Below, piece after piece: positions 1-13,900 of a stretch of DNA of 64,000 bases (within the stretch, counting starts at the first letter, position 1; each line of letters opens with the position of its first letter). A program made the translations under genes and the position numbers. Source of the stretch: Dirofilaria immitis (taxonomy: Eukaryota; Nematoda; Chromadorea; Rhabditida; Onchocercidae); NCBI GenBank assembly GCA_024305405.1, contig JAKNDB010000070.1, forward strand, positions 1,062,001-1,126,000, written 5' to 3'. The notes below the pieces were generated by a model, which was not told the DNA's origin, searched no databases, and was given only the letters and a program-made list of their open reading frames with translations.

Positions 1-1202
1 AAAAATTGTATTATTATTGTCATCATCAACTATGTCCTATTGTTACTAATATTATCGTTTATTATTTATATCATAATTACTATTAATTAATATACACTAT
101 TATCATTAACAAAATCATTATCATTACTAATTAAATATTAATTTCATCAATCAAATATTGAAATATTAAAATTTCAAAAATTATTTAATCAAAAAAAAAT
201 GCAGTACAATCGATCTGATAAGGTATGATTAGATGTTTCGTAGCTAGTGCAATTTCTTATCATTAATCACTTTTTATTCTTATATTACTATATTCAATTT
301 TTTTTATCCAGTGATAAGATATAACACGTTTAGCATAATAAATATATGATATGAATCCTTTATCTAAATTACTGATTCTATAACTTATAATTTCATTAAA
401 ATCTTTCATTCAAATTACTCGTTCGACAATTTCCTCAAAAAAAAAAGTTCATCCGAATACTCATTTTACAATTTCATCAATATAAATTTCTTATATTATC
501 AATTTATAGTTAATTCATGATATCCCTCAATCAATTGATATTATAACAATGAATACCAAAATCAAAGTCATCAAAGACTATATATATATAGTTTTCTATT
601 TTCTAAAATCATACTATGATTGACCTTTACATGCAAATGATTACATCGATTGCAATAAAAGATGCATTCCTTTTTTTCCCTTTAACGATTAAACTTTTTA
701 CCTTAGAGAATCAATCGTATTGATCGTAAATAACAATGAATTTTCCGCAATTATATAACAATTAATTTTTTTTTTTTTTTATCTCAAATAACCAAATTGA
801 TTGATAATAAAAGAGTTAGATACGACAGCTGCGCTCTTAACAACTGTTATCAAATAAAAAAAAAAAAAAGAAATTTATGCTTCGTCATAGAAAAAATTTA
901 TTTATTTTTTTTGCAATTTTTCTACAGTAAGATAAATGTTTCAAATGTTACAAGTAATGGAAATGATAAGATTAATAATATTCATATAATTGATAATGAT
1001 GATAATATTAAATGATAATAAACAGTAATATCTCGTCACTATTATTTACTTATCACAATATTTATTTTCAAACATATATTGTTTACTTAATAATTTATTT
1101 ATCATTTAAAAAAGTTTTAAAGTTATAAAGGAAAAAAAATTTCAAAATTAAAAAGAAAAATATAAAGTTGAAAAAAATTTTCATTTTAAAAAAATAAAAT
1201 TT
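1..1202. other. AT-rich noncoding stretch
   Basis: No gene seen. It contains homopolymer runs and scattered TTATCA/TGATAA words. The 72-codon plus frame at 797-1015 is low-complexity beyond a short patch (RVRYDSCALNNCYQ) and is not convincing. Confidence 0.6.
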
Positions 1203-1471
1203 GCTTAACTCAATTAATATGGAACAGGAATAGGAATAGGAATATGGAATAGGAATATGGAATATAATTGAACGAAAAAAAAGTGATAATAATTTATTTT
1301 ATCATAAAGGAAATTTTTAACTAAACTAAAAAAATATCAAAATGATGCTTAATTCAATTATAGGAATAGGAATAGGAATAGGAATATAATTGAACGAAAA
1401 AAAAGTGATAATAATATATTTTATCATAAATGAAATCTTTAACAAAACTAAAAAAATATCAAAATGATGAT
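1203..1471. repeat. Two copies of a ~144 bp unit carrying AGGAAT hexamers
   Basis: The shared block, with TTGAACGAAAAAAAAGTGAT, occurs at about 1268 and 1390. Each copy is preceded by a run of (AGGAAT)n of different length. Confidence 0.85.
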
Positions 1472-1798
1472 AACATGTTAAATGAGACATAGGAATGGAA
1501 TTTTGAAAATTTTCCTTCTAAAAAAAAAAAAGAAAAAAAAGGACAAATGATGAATTGTATAAAGAGAACAAAAAAGTCTTACATATATGTTTAATCATTT
1601 TGTTATCATATAAAATGAACCATAAATGATAAAATAAATTTTAGCAAATATTTAATTTTAAAAATATAAAATGTTTATTGGTAGTTAAACTTTTATTATA
1701 TTTTAAACTTAAATTATATCATAGAAATGATCTTTTATAATTTATCTATTATATGATATTAATTATGATAATTATAATTTTTTAAATAACCATTTCTA

Positions 1799-2385
1799 AT
1801 TAGGATCAATAGGTAAAATGTTCGAAATGTTGAATACAATTATAATTGAGATCGACAGGTAAAATGTTCGAAATACTGAATATAATTATAATTATGATCA
1901 ATAGGTAAAATGCTCGACATGTTGAATATAATTAAGATCGACAGGCAAAATATTCGAAATGTTGAATATAATTAAGATCAATAGTTAAAATGTTCGAAAT
2001 GTTGGATATAATTAAGATCAATTGGTAAAATATTCGAAATGTTGGATACAATTATAATTAAGATCGACAGGTAAAATGTTCGAAATACTGAATATAATTA
2101 TAATTATGATCAATAGGTAAAATGTTCGAAATGTTGAATACAATTAAGATCAATAGGTAAAATGTTCGAAATGTTGAATATAATTATAATTAAGATCAAT
2201 CAGTAAAATACTTGAAATGTTGAATATAATTAAGATCAATAGGTAAAATGTTCGAAATGTTGAATACAATTACGATCAATAGGTAAAATGTTCGAAATGT
2301 TGAATACAATTAAGATCAATAGGTAAAATGTTCGAAATGTTGAATACAATTATAATTAAGATCGACAGGTAAAATGTTGAATATT
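1799..2385. repeat. Tandem array, ~40-50 bp unit, about 14 copies
   Basis: The core GGTAAAATGTTCGAAATGTT recurs about every 39-50 bp. Units differ by an optional TTATAATTA insert and by GATCAATA versus GATCGACA variants, so at least two unit types are interleaved. Confidence 0.95.
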
Positions 2386-3049
2386 TTATGAAAGTTTTAT
2401 ATCAAAAATGCACAAAGAAATAATTAAACAAATAATTTTACAAGCTACGATGAAATTAATTAATTAATTGGAAAAATAATTAAACTTTCATAAGACTAAT
2501 AAATGGAAGCAAAAATGATTGATAAATGTAAACAACAAACCTAATAATGAAAATAGAAAATGAAATGATTGATCAATTATTGGAAAGGTAAAATGAACAA
2601 GTTAATTACTAAAATTACACTTTTTCCATAAGGCTAATAAATAGGAGGTAAAAGGATAACGAAAAAGTAAATAGCTTATCAGGAAAATAGGAAAGATAAT
2701 TGGTAATGCGCGCGATATTCTGGTTAGTAAAAGGTTATGTAGAATTTTGAATTAGTAGAAAGGAATAGCAGCAAAATTAATATTAATCTATGATCAATAG
2801 ATGAATAATTGTTTATTGATGGACAGGTGTGTAAAATTAAGGGAAGAGTTGCTATAGGTACGAGAAATAATAATTATCGAAGCGAGAAAATGAAATGGTT
2901 CAAAAATTGAAAATTTCGATAATTATAAAAGGCTTTTAAAAAGGAGGATATCATTAAAGTGGAATTATTAAAATTATCTCACTCGTTGCTCATTTTATTG
3001 ATAATATATTTTTCATTTTACAGATGAAAATATATTTTTAATATAAATA

Positions 3050-3102
3050 GGACATTTACCTTTATGGGACATTTACCTTTAATGAGACATTTACCTTTGC
3101 TA
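3050..3102. repeat. Short tandem repeat, three copies
   Basis: GGACATTTACCTTT occurs three times with 15-18 bp spacing, before a non-repetitive AT-rich stretch. Confidence 0.8.
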
Positions 3103-3639
3103 AATGGTATAATTATAAACCGACTATATTACCTTTTCATATGTAAAGTTTTAATCATTCATTTTATCCTTCTTTTTATCCTCTCTTAATAGCTAAAAAT
3201 CATGATTAATTGATACAAAAGTAAAGATTATTATAAATATTGATATTAAAGATAAAGGATAAATCTTGATAATAATAATATACGATTATCTTATCATGTA
3301 ATAATTGTTAATTGAGAGATTGAAAAATAAATAATCATTAAAATGGAAATAAATATAAATCAATCAAATTATTAAAATATTAACTTTGAATCATTTTATT
3401 TCTAAATCATCAATTGATAATATAATCATTTTTAGTGATATATAATTTTGATAAGAATAAATTACAATTTTTTTTGCTATAATATTTCTAATCAATAATT
3501 AATATCAAATTCATTTAATGGAAAGTACTTTTTGATATAAATTAACTATTATATAACTTTTGATAATTTGTATTTTCAGTGATTGATTTTGCATATATTT
3601 TTTTTATTTTCGATATCCAAAACGAATAATAATTGATTA

Positions 3640-3805
3640 TAAAAATTATTTAACATATCATTATCAATATTAGCATTATAAAAACTATTTAACATATATC
3701 ATTATCAATATTAGCATTATAAAAACTATTTAACATATCAATATCATTATCAGCATTATAAGAACTATTTAACATATATCATTATCAATATCAGTGTTAT
3801 AAAAA
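3640..3805. repeat. ~50 bp tandem array, four copies
   Basis: Each unit has ACTATTTAACATAT then CATTATCAATATTAGCATTAT with small changes. Confidence 0.8.
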
Positions 3806-3862
3806 TTAGAAATAAATATAAAAACTAATCGAATTTTATTTTCTTATTTCTAAGAAAATAAA

Positions 3863-3950
3863 AGAGACAAAGAAAGAAAGAAGGAAAGGAAAGGAAAGGA
3901 AATGAAAAGGAAAGGAAAGGAAAGGAAAGCAAAGAAAAGGAAAGGGTTTA
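3863..3950. repeat. (GGAAA)n purine tract
   Basis: AAGGAAAGGAAAGG repeats with few interruptions. The 118-codon minus frame across it is a low-complexity artefact. Confidence 0.85.
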
Positions 3951-4292
3951 AAAAAAAAGGCAAAAATTAAGGATTCAAAAAAAAAAAAAAAATGTATGTG
4001 AATAAATAATATATCAATAAAAATCCCAACGGGATAAATTGCTATATGTGTGACAAAATATCTCTCTCTTAGCTTAACTTTAAATTGATAGAAATATTTT
4101 ATCAAAAAAAAAAAAAAAAAAAAAAAGGAAAAGACGTCATTTCGTTGCTTTTCTAATTTTCTCTTTTCTTTCTTTTTTTTAAAAAAAATCAAATCAATAA
4201 TTATAATTTTTATTGAATAGAAATAAGAAAATAATTTTATTCGTATTAATTAAAAATTTTAATTTCTTACAAAATTAATTATTATATTTAAT

Positions 4293-4488
4293 ATTGTTAT
4301 TATTATAATGATAATAATAATAATAGTGATAATGATACTAATAATAACAGCAATAATAATAGTAATACCGGTAATAATAATAATAATAGTGATAACAATA
4401 ATAATAATAGTGGTAACAATAATAATAGTAATGATAATGATAACAATAATAATAGCAATAATAATGGTGATAACAATAACAATAATGC

Positions 4489-4522
<34 letters not shown>

Positions 4523-4590
4523 CAATAACAATAGCGATAACAATAGCGATAACGATAATAATAATAATGATAACAATAATAGTAATGCAT
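4293..4590. repeat. Imperfect (AAT/GAT/AAC)n trinucleotide tract
   Basis: About 300 bp of mixed ATA, GTA, ATG and AAC triplets, keeping a strict three-base period. This opens long frames on both strands (poly-Ile, poly-Leu), none of them genes. Confidence 0.9.
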
Positions 4591-5163
4591 AATTGTTATT
4601 TTCTTCTACATTTCAGTTATAAAATTAATTTACATTAATCAATAATCATATTTTTTTTAATCAATAATATGATGATAAATATTTTTTTTAATAATATATC
4701 ATCGATAGATATGATAAAATTATCCCAATTATAGATAACGAAAAAATTTCATTACAGTAATTTTTATTGTTATCTCTTCTTTTATCATTATCATATAATA
4801 ACAGTTGTAATAATTTTGTTAATATAAACAAATAGAATGAAGAAATGATGAAATTTTATTTTTGATATAATTTTTATAGGTACAATAAAATAATGCTATT
4901 ATAAATAATTGTTATTGTTAATGATATATTTATCATATAACGATTATCAATCAATATATGATAAAGAAATGGATTGATTAATTTTTTTTCTTTCATAAAT
5001 TATATCAAAGTTTTTATTGCAAAGTTTTACTTTCATATTGTTTAGTTTGTTAATATGGAGAAATATCATTTATATTTTATAAAATTTATGCTTCAAAAAA
5101 GAAAAACAAAAAAGTATTCGCTGTAATTAGTTGAGAGATAAATAAAAACGATTAGAAAAATAT

Positions 5164-5455
5164 TTAAACAAATTCTTATCAACTATAGATAAGATAGCAA
5201 ATTACGCATAAACTTATCATTGATTGATTGAGAAATTAAAATTCAAATTAATTTGAAATTAAAATTTTAAAACAAAAACATATATACATATACATATATA
5301 AATGATATTTTAACAAATTCTTATCAACTATAGATAAGATAGCAAATTACGCATAAACTTATCATTGATTGATTGAAAAGTAAAATTCAAATTAATTTGA
5401 AATTAAAATCTCAAAACAAAAACATATATACACATATATATGAATGTTATGTTAA
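5164..5455. repeat. Direct duplication of a 145 bp unit
   Basis: TCTTATCAACTATAGATAAG begins both copies (about 5174 and 5319). The following 120 bp are nearly identical, including GCAAATTACGCATAAACTTA, and both copies end in (CATATA)n. Confidence 0.9.
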
Positions 5456-5499
5456 TTATTTGGAATGTTCAGAAAAATGTTTAAATAAATTCCTATTAA

Positions 5500-5689
5500 A
5501 CATAAACAATATTATTGATTAATTAAAGGAAAATTTCAATCCTAAAATCAAATCAAAAAAATCACTTAAAAAAATGATCATTTCTGTTGAGATAAAAATT
5601 ATCATATCGTTTAAATGAAAATTTATTTGATTAAATCAAACATAAAATAAAAATGAAAATATATATTTATAAATTAATAGCTATTTATC

Positions 5690-5720
<31 letters not shown>

Positions 5721-6400
5721 TTCTTGATAAAATAAAAATTGATTTGTTGAAATAAATTTATAATCAAAAAAAAAAAGAAAAGAAGAATATATTTATATAA
5801 TCAAATTATCGCGAGAGAAAAGAAAAAAGAAAAATTGATTGAATAAAATTTTGATATATCAAATAAAATTATATTTTATTTGATAAAATTTAAAGGAATG
5901 ATATTATCATATCGATTTGATGATTAATTGATATGCATTTGCTCATTTCATTTAAATAATAATAATAAAGAAAAGAAAGTTATTCGATCATTTCTTTAAA
6001 TAAACATAAAAAAAGTTAAAAAAAAATTGTTCATACAAAATGATAAACAACACACATACACACATACACACAAACACACATACATACACATATATATAGA
6101 TGTATACTATTATTCATATTTATTGATAAATTGATAAGCAACGAAAATGTCATATATAATAATTATCACACAAATTATTCTCTTTTCAATTTGTTAAATT
6201 GAAAAGAGAAAAGAAATAAAAAATATTTTATAATATTAAAATGAAATGTTATAAAAAATTTTATTTAAAATATCATTTACAATTCTCCGACATTATTCTT
6301 AGATAAGATTTTAAAAAAATTTTTTCTTTTAAATATAAAATTATAAACGATTATTTTTTAATTTATCTCTCATTTGCAATAGGAATTGATAAGATAAATT
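5500..6400. other. AT-rich noncoding stretch with microsatellites
   Basis: No gene seen. Contains (GATT)n at 5696-5722 and (ACAC/ATAC)n at 6050-6100. The short inverted pair TCTTTTCAATTTGTTAAATTGAAAAG at 6181-6206 is described here only by its arms, CTTTTCAATT and AATTGAAAAG. Confidence 0.6.
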
Positions 6401-6407
6401 GTGTGAT

Positions 6408-6875
6408 AATATAAAAGAAGAAAAATTTATATTTATATCAATCGATAATATATACATATATGTATGGATCAAAAATATTTTAATAATACTTAACATAAAT
6501 GATAATTTAAAAAAGAAAAATTTATATTTACATCAATCGATAATATATACATATATGTATGGATCAAAAAATTATATTTTAATAATACTTAACATAAATG
6601 ATAATTTAAAAGAAGAAAAATTTATATTTGTATCAATCGATAATATATACATATATGTATATGCATAAACCAATTGATAAGATAAATTATGTGATAATTT
6701 AAAAAAGAAAAATTTATATTTATATCAATCGATAATATATACATATATGTATATGCATAAACCAATTGATAAGATAAATTATGTGATAATTTAAAAAAGA
6801 AAAATTTATATTTATATCAATCGATAATATATACATATAAATATATATATATATAAAGCAAAGAATTATCTTTTA
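6408..6875. repeat. ~85-110 bp tandem array, five copies
   Basis: Each unit contains GAAAAATTTATATTT, ATCAATCGATAATATATACA and TATATGTAT. The 89-codon plus frame follows the repeat period and is not a gene. Confidence 0.9.
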
Positions 6876-6972
6876 ATAATACCTAATATAAATGATATAA
6901 TTTAAAAGAGAAATCTACATTTGTATCAATCAATTATATATATATACATATATATGAAAAAGGGTTATTTGT

Positions 6973-7003
6973 AATAATAATAATAATAGTAATAATAATA
7001 ATA

Positions 7004-7084
<81 letters not shown>

Positions 7085-7092
7085 GTAATAAT
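6973..7092. repeat. (AAT)n microsatellite
   Basis: About 40 triplets with a few AGT interruptions. It encodes only poly-Tyr on the minus strand. Confidence 0.95.
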
Positions 7093-7854
7093 GAAAGTTA
7101 GCTAAACGCATTGAAGTTAGCAATTTTATATAAAGACGAATGTTTTCAGACAACAAATTTATGATTTTGATAAATGAAATTTAGAAATAATTGTTATGGG
7201 AGGAATAGAAATAATTGTGAATAAGCTCTTAATTTGAATATCATATGATTAGGCCAAAATTGTCCTTAAACTAAATTCATTTATGATATATTATTTAATA
7301 AATAATAATAGAAAAGATAAATACTTAATATTACATTAAAGTAGGAGTGACATAATTCTTTTGAAAACGAATAATATTTGATAAGTTTAATTGTACGAAA
7401 AAATTTGATAAGTAATAGAATGAAATTCAGCGTTAACGAAATTCAAAAATTGATAATCAATAATTTCATCAGAATTCATAATATATTATTTTTTTTTATT
7501 TCAATTATATAGATAAGAGATTTTAGATATTGAAAATCAATCATCATTTTTACAATGCATTTTTATCCCAATTATAGATGGATATCAAGAGAATCGAGAA
7601 TCGAGAATTAATCATTCATTTAACTGCAATATATAATTCTAATTATTGATTAAATTAATGATAAAAATTTTTCAAATTAACAAAAATAAAAAAAAAGAAA
7701 AAGAAATTGCTTGAATGAGTTAATTTAGATAATAATAAAATGTAGAAAAATTTTCTCAAAATGATAGAAAGAATTTAAAAATTTTAAAAAAAAAAAAAAA
7801 AAAAAAGAATGAGAAATGGAATAAGAATGCATCCATGCGTTAAACAAAATATTC

Positions 7855-8130
7855 TTATCATAATCAATAATCATTACATATATATATACGGAATATCATA
7901 ATCAATAATCATTACATCTACATATACGGAATATCATAATCAATAATCATTACATCTACATATACGGAATATCATAATCAATAATCATTACATCTACATA
8001 TACGGAATATCATAATCAATAATCATTACATCTACATATACGGAATATCATAATCAATAATCATTACATATACATATACGGAATATCATAATCAATAATC
8101 ATTACATATACATATACATATACGGATACA
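7855..8130. repeat. 38 bp tandem array, about seven copies
   Basis: CATATACGGAATATCATAAT plus CAATAATCATTACAT repeat almost without change. Confidence 0.95.
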
Positions 8131-8399
8131 TTATATAGATGATCAAATTTGGTTAAAAAATGTCGAAAGGAAATGAATGAAATGAATTGATTTTAAAGGA
8201 AAAATTAGGCCATTTGTGCATTGAGCTGAATAAATAATGAAAATATTAATTTAAATTAATTTTACAATATATATATCAAAAATAATTTATTAAAATTTGA
8301 CAAATTTATAAGCAATTTTTTTTTTTTAGCAAATACAAATTCATTTTTTTAGTATTAAAAATCGATGATAAAACTCATCTAATAATAAATTTAAATACC

Positions 8400-8700
8400 A
8401 ATATGAAATAATAATAATTAAACAAATTTCTGATTAAAGAAAAGAAAGAAAGAGGATGATAAAATATCAGATAATCAAAAAGTAAAAATAAAAATCAATG
8501 ATAAAATTCAATACAACTATGAAATAATAATTAAAATAATTTCTGATTAAAGAAAAGAAAGAAAGAGGATGATAAAATATCAGATAATCAAAAAGTAAAA
8601 ATAAAAATCAATGATAAAACTCATCTAATACTAAATTAAAATACAAATGTGAAATAATAATTAAATTGCTGATAAAAAAAAGGATATGATAAAATTTTAG
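8400..8700. repeat. ~112 bp tandem array, two full and one partial copy
   Basis: Marker TTCTGATTAAAGAAAAGAAA occurs near 8428 and 8540, each followed by GAGGATGATAAAATATCAGA. The third unit is truncated. Confidence 0.85.
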
Positions 8701-9454
8701 ACAATCAAAAAGAAATGATAAAATAAAGAAAAGGCGAAAATAAATGTTAAATATATTTGAATCAATTTATAAATGAAATTAAAAATTCATTTACCTTTTT
8801 TTTTGCAAATTCATTTTTCGTTTATCAAAAAATAAATAAATAGAAAAAGAAAGAAAAGAAAAAATGAATTCATTTAATATTTGAAAATGAAAAATGAAAG
8901 AATAAAAAAAATAATTCAAAAAATATTTTATTTATAAACAATTATTTATCATAAAAATTTTGAAATAAAAAAAAATCAATTGAAAGAATGGATAGATAAA
9001 TGGATGGATAGAATGATATGTTTAATCAATGATAAATTCTAATGACTGATCGATTAGCTTTTTAGAAATCAATTTTCTTTTTTTTTTTTTTAAACTATAC
9101 ATAAAAATTAGAAAGAGAGAAGATAGTGTGTTGCATTACATGAATTATCAACTAACTGATGATGGGAAGGAAGAAATTATTTTATATTATATGAAATAAT
9201 AATGAAGGAATGAAAAACCGAATCGAATAGAAACCGGCTTGACTAATGATGATGCTTAAAACCGGAGTGAATTATTCCATTTAGAGTAAGACTTAAGTCT
9301 GATTGTATTTCTTTACTTTCATCCATAAACAAACCTATACGTAAAGAGAAATAAATTTTTACGTTTAAATTCTAGAATTGAATTCTTACATTTAAAGTAA
9401 GATTGAATGTCTTTATGTTAAAAGTTCTGGATTTGAATTATCATAAAATTATGA

Positions 9455-9590
9455 AAAAAAAGTTAAAATACGATACTGTATACTAATATTTAAAAAGCAA
9501 GATTGAATACTGTGCTAAAATAGGATACTGTATACTACTATTTAAAAAGCATGGATTGAATATCATGTTAAAATGGGATACTGTATTCAT
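9455..9590. repeat. ~60-65 bp degenerate repeat, three copies
   Basis: TAAAATACGATACTGTATAC recurs with changes near 9464, 9517 and 9570, each followed by TATTTAAAAAGCA-like sequence. Confidence 0.7.
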
Positions 9591-9789
9591 ATATTTAGAG
9601 TAGGATTTAATTCTTACATTTTTTAATTTATTATTCATCAAATAGGCTGATATAATGTATCGATAATAAATGAAGATATATTAATTTTTAATCCGTTGAA
9701 ATATAAATGAATATTAATTTTCAATCTACTAAAATAATCATGAAAAATTTTTTAATGAAAATTTGATTAGAAATAGTATGCACATACAT

Positions 9790-10185
9790 ATATAAATGCA
9801 TATATTGATTATTTAGATAATATAACATATTTGATATTTTATCATTTAATCAGAATACTCTACAAATAAATCATTTATCAATAAAATTAATCAATTTCTT
9901 AATTAATCAATTCCATAACCTTCAATTAATCAATACTGCACTTAAAAGAAAAATATTTCAAAAATATAAAATTGAAATGATCTAAAAAAAGCGAGAGAAT
10001 ATACTATTTTGATATTTTATCATTTAAGCATGCATATATTGATTATTTAGAGAATAGACGATTTTTAATATTTTATCATTTAATCAGAATACTCCACAAA
10101 TAAATCATTTATCAATAAAATTAATCAATTTGCTAACTTTCAATTAATCAATATTACATGTAAAATAAAAAATATTCAAATGATC
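9790..10185. repeat. Diverged direct duplication, period ~233 bp
   Basis: Both copies carry GCATATATTGATTATTTAGA, ATTTTATCATTTAATCAGAA and TACTC(T/C)ACAAATAAATCA in the same order. Confidence 0.8.
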
Positions 10186-10795
10186 TAAAAAAACAACAAA
10201 ATTATTATTAATATAAATTATTGAAAAATTAATTTAAAAGAGTAAAATTTTTTTTTTTTTTGTAAAACTTTGAAAGATTTAAATTATTTGGGAAATATTC
10301 GAAGTACATTGGCAAAACTTTTTAATAATTTAAGCAAAGAAATTATATGTTTATAATTTTGTATTATAAAAATATGTAAATTAATTTCTTTTTTAAAAAT
10401 TTCAAAAAAAGAAATTTTAAATTATTCAAAAAAGATTGTAAATTGAATAATTGAAGTTTTAAAAATGAATAAAATACGATAAAAATATATTAAAAATTCA
10501 TTTCCCTTCAAACATTTAATTAATATAAAAATAAAGCAAAAAAATTGAAGGAAAAAATTAAATTTGATTATTTAACTCAAATATCTCAATTCTTATATAT
10601 AATATTGAAAAAAAGAAAGCGAAATAATTTAATTTTTATCGAAAAATCAAAAAGCATTTTTTTCAATAAAATTAATTTCCATTTTTAAGTATTACTATTA
10701 TTATTATCAGTTATCATTATTTTATCATTATTGTTATGATATGATTAACAATTTGTTCGAAATGATTTAAAATAAAAATAAAAAAAAAAACATAC

Positions 10796-10945
10796 GGAAT
10801 AAAGATGATCCAGTTGATGCTCAATTCGACATTGTACTGATAAGGATCGAATCCATAAATGATACCATCGTTTTGTTAATGTTTTCAAATGACGTTGCTG
10901 TCGTTGAATCCAACGATCAGTTCCTTTTCGTTTATTTCCAAATTT
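10796..10945 (-). CDS. Spectrin-like gene, exon 7 (last one found)
   Basis: Acceptor ATTAATAG. The convincing frame is 50 codons, phase 0 to 0: KFGNKRKGTDRWIQRQQRHL, KTLTKRWYHLWIRSLSVQCR, IEHQLDHLYS, with donor GTATGT. Joined in phase 2 from exon 6 it would instead read RNLEINEKEL... and stop after about 20 residues. One missing base or a shorter exon 6 resolves this. Confidence 0.65.
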
Positions 10946-13900
10946 CTATTAATAAAATATTTATGAAATTATAATTAATTATTATGAAATCAAAAATCTC
11001 GATTTTTTCAAATTATCATATCAATTTGAAATTAATGATCAAAAAATTGATAAAAATTTAGAATTCGATCAAACATTGTTTATAAATTGAAATTAAAAGA
11101 AAAATAAATAAATAAGAAAAACAAAATGATTTACCTGGTAATAATTCGTTGAACATTATTTACTAATGTATGTCCTTCGGTTTCGATTTGTAATTGGAGA
11201 ATCTAAATTAAAAAAAAAAATGATAATTGATAAAATCAAATATTTGAAAATTAAATATCTCAAATTTAAATTTGCTCTTTCATTTCAATACATGTAATCA
11301 AATATTAATTATATTTGCTATTTGATTTTTCTTTTTTTTTTTTTTTTCAAATAGGAAAAATGAATAAATTATTTAACAAAATGAGAAAAAGTTTTAAATT
11401 TAAAAATTATCATTACGAATAATTCAATTACATTTTATATTTAATCAAATACTCATTAACAATATTTATATTTAATTACTACATTCGATGAATAATAATT
11501 ATATAATATTAATTAAAATTTTTAGCAAAGTTTTTATTAATTTTGGAAAAAAAGAGTAAATTATAAGAATAGAATTGGAATAGATTAAAATGATATAAAT
11601 TAATTTTGTTAAACTTGAATAATTAAAATAAATTGTAATATTCTTATTACAGTAATATAAGCGAGCATATGTAAAATTTTACAATTATTACAACATTAAT
11701 GAAATTATTTGACTATATTGATAAATGCAAAATGATGATATGATTATAAGATAGATTCATTTGCAAAATACAATCATAAATCATCAATTGATTATGATCT
11801 GATATTAAAATGGATAGGGATAAATGCGTTAGTAATTTAGCAAAGGTTATTATCAACGGGATGAGAATTATCAAGATTAAGCATACATTTTAATGAACAT
11901 CATTATAGCAAGGTCATCATCAATTTATCCTTAATAATATTTTATCACGCTATCATCTAAAATTACTTATATTCATATTATCAAGTCATTTCATAAATAA
12001 TTTTATTATAAAATAATCTAAAATGAAAAAAAAAAAAGAAATTTATTTTTTTTTCAAATTAATTTTCTAACAATTTCATTAATCATTTTATATAAATATT
12101 TTTAAATCAATCAATAATAATTTAATTTATTAAGAAAATAATAAATAAAAATTATCGTTAAATTTTATGTTTTCAAAAAAAAAAAATTAATTAATCATTT
12201 TTTTCTTCATCCTTACATATTTATCAATTTTTCTTTTCCCAAATAATTTACCAAATATTAATATAATTATAAGATAGTAAAATTAGGTTCGAAAAAATAT
12301 AAGTTTATTTATTTTAATTGCTCATTAATTAATTAAATATAAGCTTAATCATTTTAATTGTTTATTAGTTAATTAATTAAGTATAAGCTTATTTATTTTA
12401 ATTGTTTACTAATTAATCCTAAAAACCCTCCAAAATGAAATAATTTAAAAATAATTAATTTTTTCAATTAGCCGATAGTAATTAGTTAGGAAAAATATTT
12501 TTTAATTAATTAAGCAAAAATTATAATTAATCAAATCTAAATTAAGTATTATCATAGTAGCTAGTAATTCAGTTAAAATATATTAATTTATCATAATTTT
12601 ACTAGTTAAATGATTGCTTGAATTTGGCTTAATTTGATCAATCAAAATAATCAATATAATATAACTCAATCATACCCAAATTAAATAGTTTACCATAACT
12701 TCTAAATATTTTCTAGCACTTCATATAATTAATAATAATAATAATAATAAATAATTCTGTCAATATATCTATTTATCTATCTATCATATCAAGATTAAAT
12801 ACCAAAAAAAAATAAAATAAAAACCAGTTTAAAATTATTAGTTATAATTATAGAAATAATTTAATATATATTGTTGTTATCAGCCTAACGGAACTTATCA
12901 TAATCTAACTAATGAGGCCTATTTTACATGTTTTTTTTTGGATAATTTGAAATTATACAACTAATAATTTTAAACTGGTTAATTTTTTTTTTTTTAATTA
13001 TCACCGAATATGTGATAATATTTTTATTTTTATCTTTTTATCTAATCATATTCAAAACAAAAAACTTCTCAATTTATTATTTATTTTTATATATCTATTA
13101 ATTTTGTTTTTTTTTTTATTTTTATCACATAATTTGAAATAAATTCAAACAATAGCAACATTATTATTATCATCATTATCATCTCATAAATATCATATAT
13201 ATTCTTATCATATTATTTAAAATGGATTTAATCATAGTAAAATTATCGTTATCATCGCTTAAATATTCTACATATTCTTATCATATATCGTAGCAAAATT
13301 ATCATTATCATCGTTTAAATATCATATATATCCTTATCATACTATTTAAAATAGATTCAATCGTAGTAAAAATTATCATCGTTTAAATATCATATATATT
13401 ATCATATTATTCAAAATAGATTTAATTATAATAAAATTATAATAATTATTATATATTTCTATCATTTAATTCAGAATAAATTTAAAACAATAATTAAGTT
13501 ATTATTATTATCATTTTTTTATCAGTAACAAATTGTTAAAATGTTTAATAAAATCGAATAAATGAATATATATTATATAAATACATATAAATAAACAAAT
13601 TATTAAAAAATATAATCATTTCAGGTAAATATTATTAACGAATTGATAATAACAATACCAGATAACAGATATATGAATGAATGTATGATTATGGATTATG
13701 CGAGGAAAGGTGATGAATGAACGAGAATAGATATAATATGAGAGTATTATAGGATGAGTAGTTAGAGAGAATTACATTTTGCATATTATCGAACAGAAAT
13801 TATGATAGAATTTGGTGACATATAATTGTTGACAAAAGTAATACATTGTATCAATCGTCCAAATATCTTATGCCATACATATTTTCAAGGTTATATACAT

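Noticed and set aside
1799..2385. CRISPR-like array
   Set aside because: Units are contiguous and diverging, with no unique spacers; the genome is eukaryotic.
3836..4192. 118-codon minus ORF
   Set aside because: Mostly Phe/Lys from homopolymers and (GGAAA)n. A middle patch (RERYFVTHIAIYPVGIFI) looks less simple but has no supporting signal.
4259..4592. Overlapping poly-Ile / poly-Leu frames on both strands
   Set aside because: Three-base microsatellite read in several frames.
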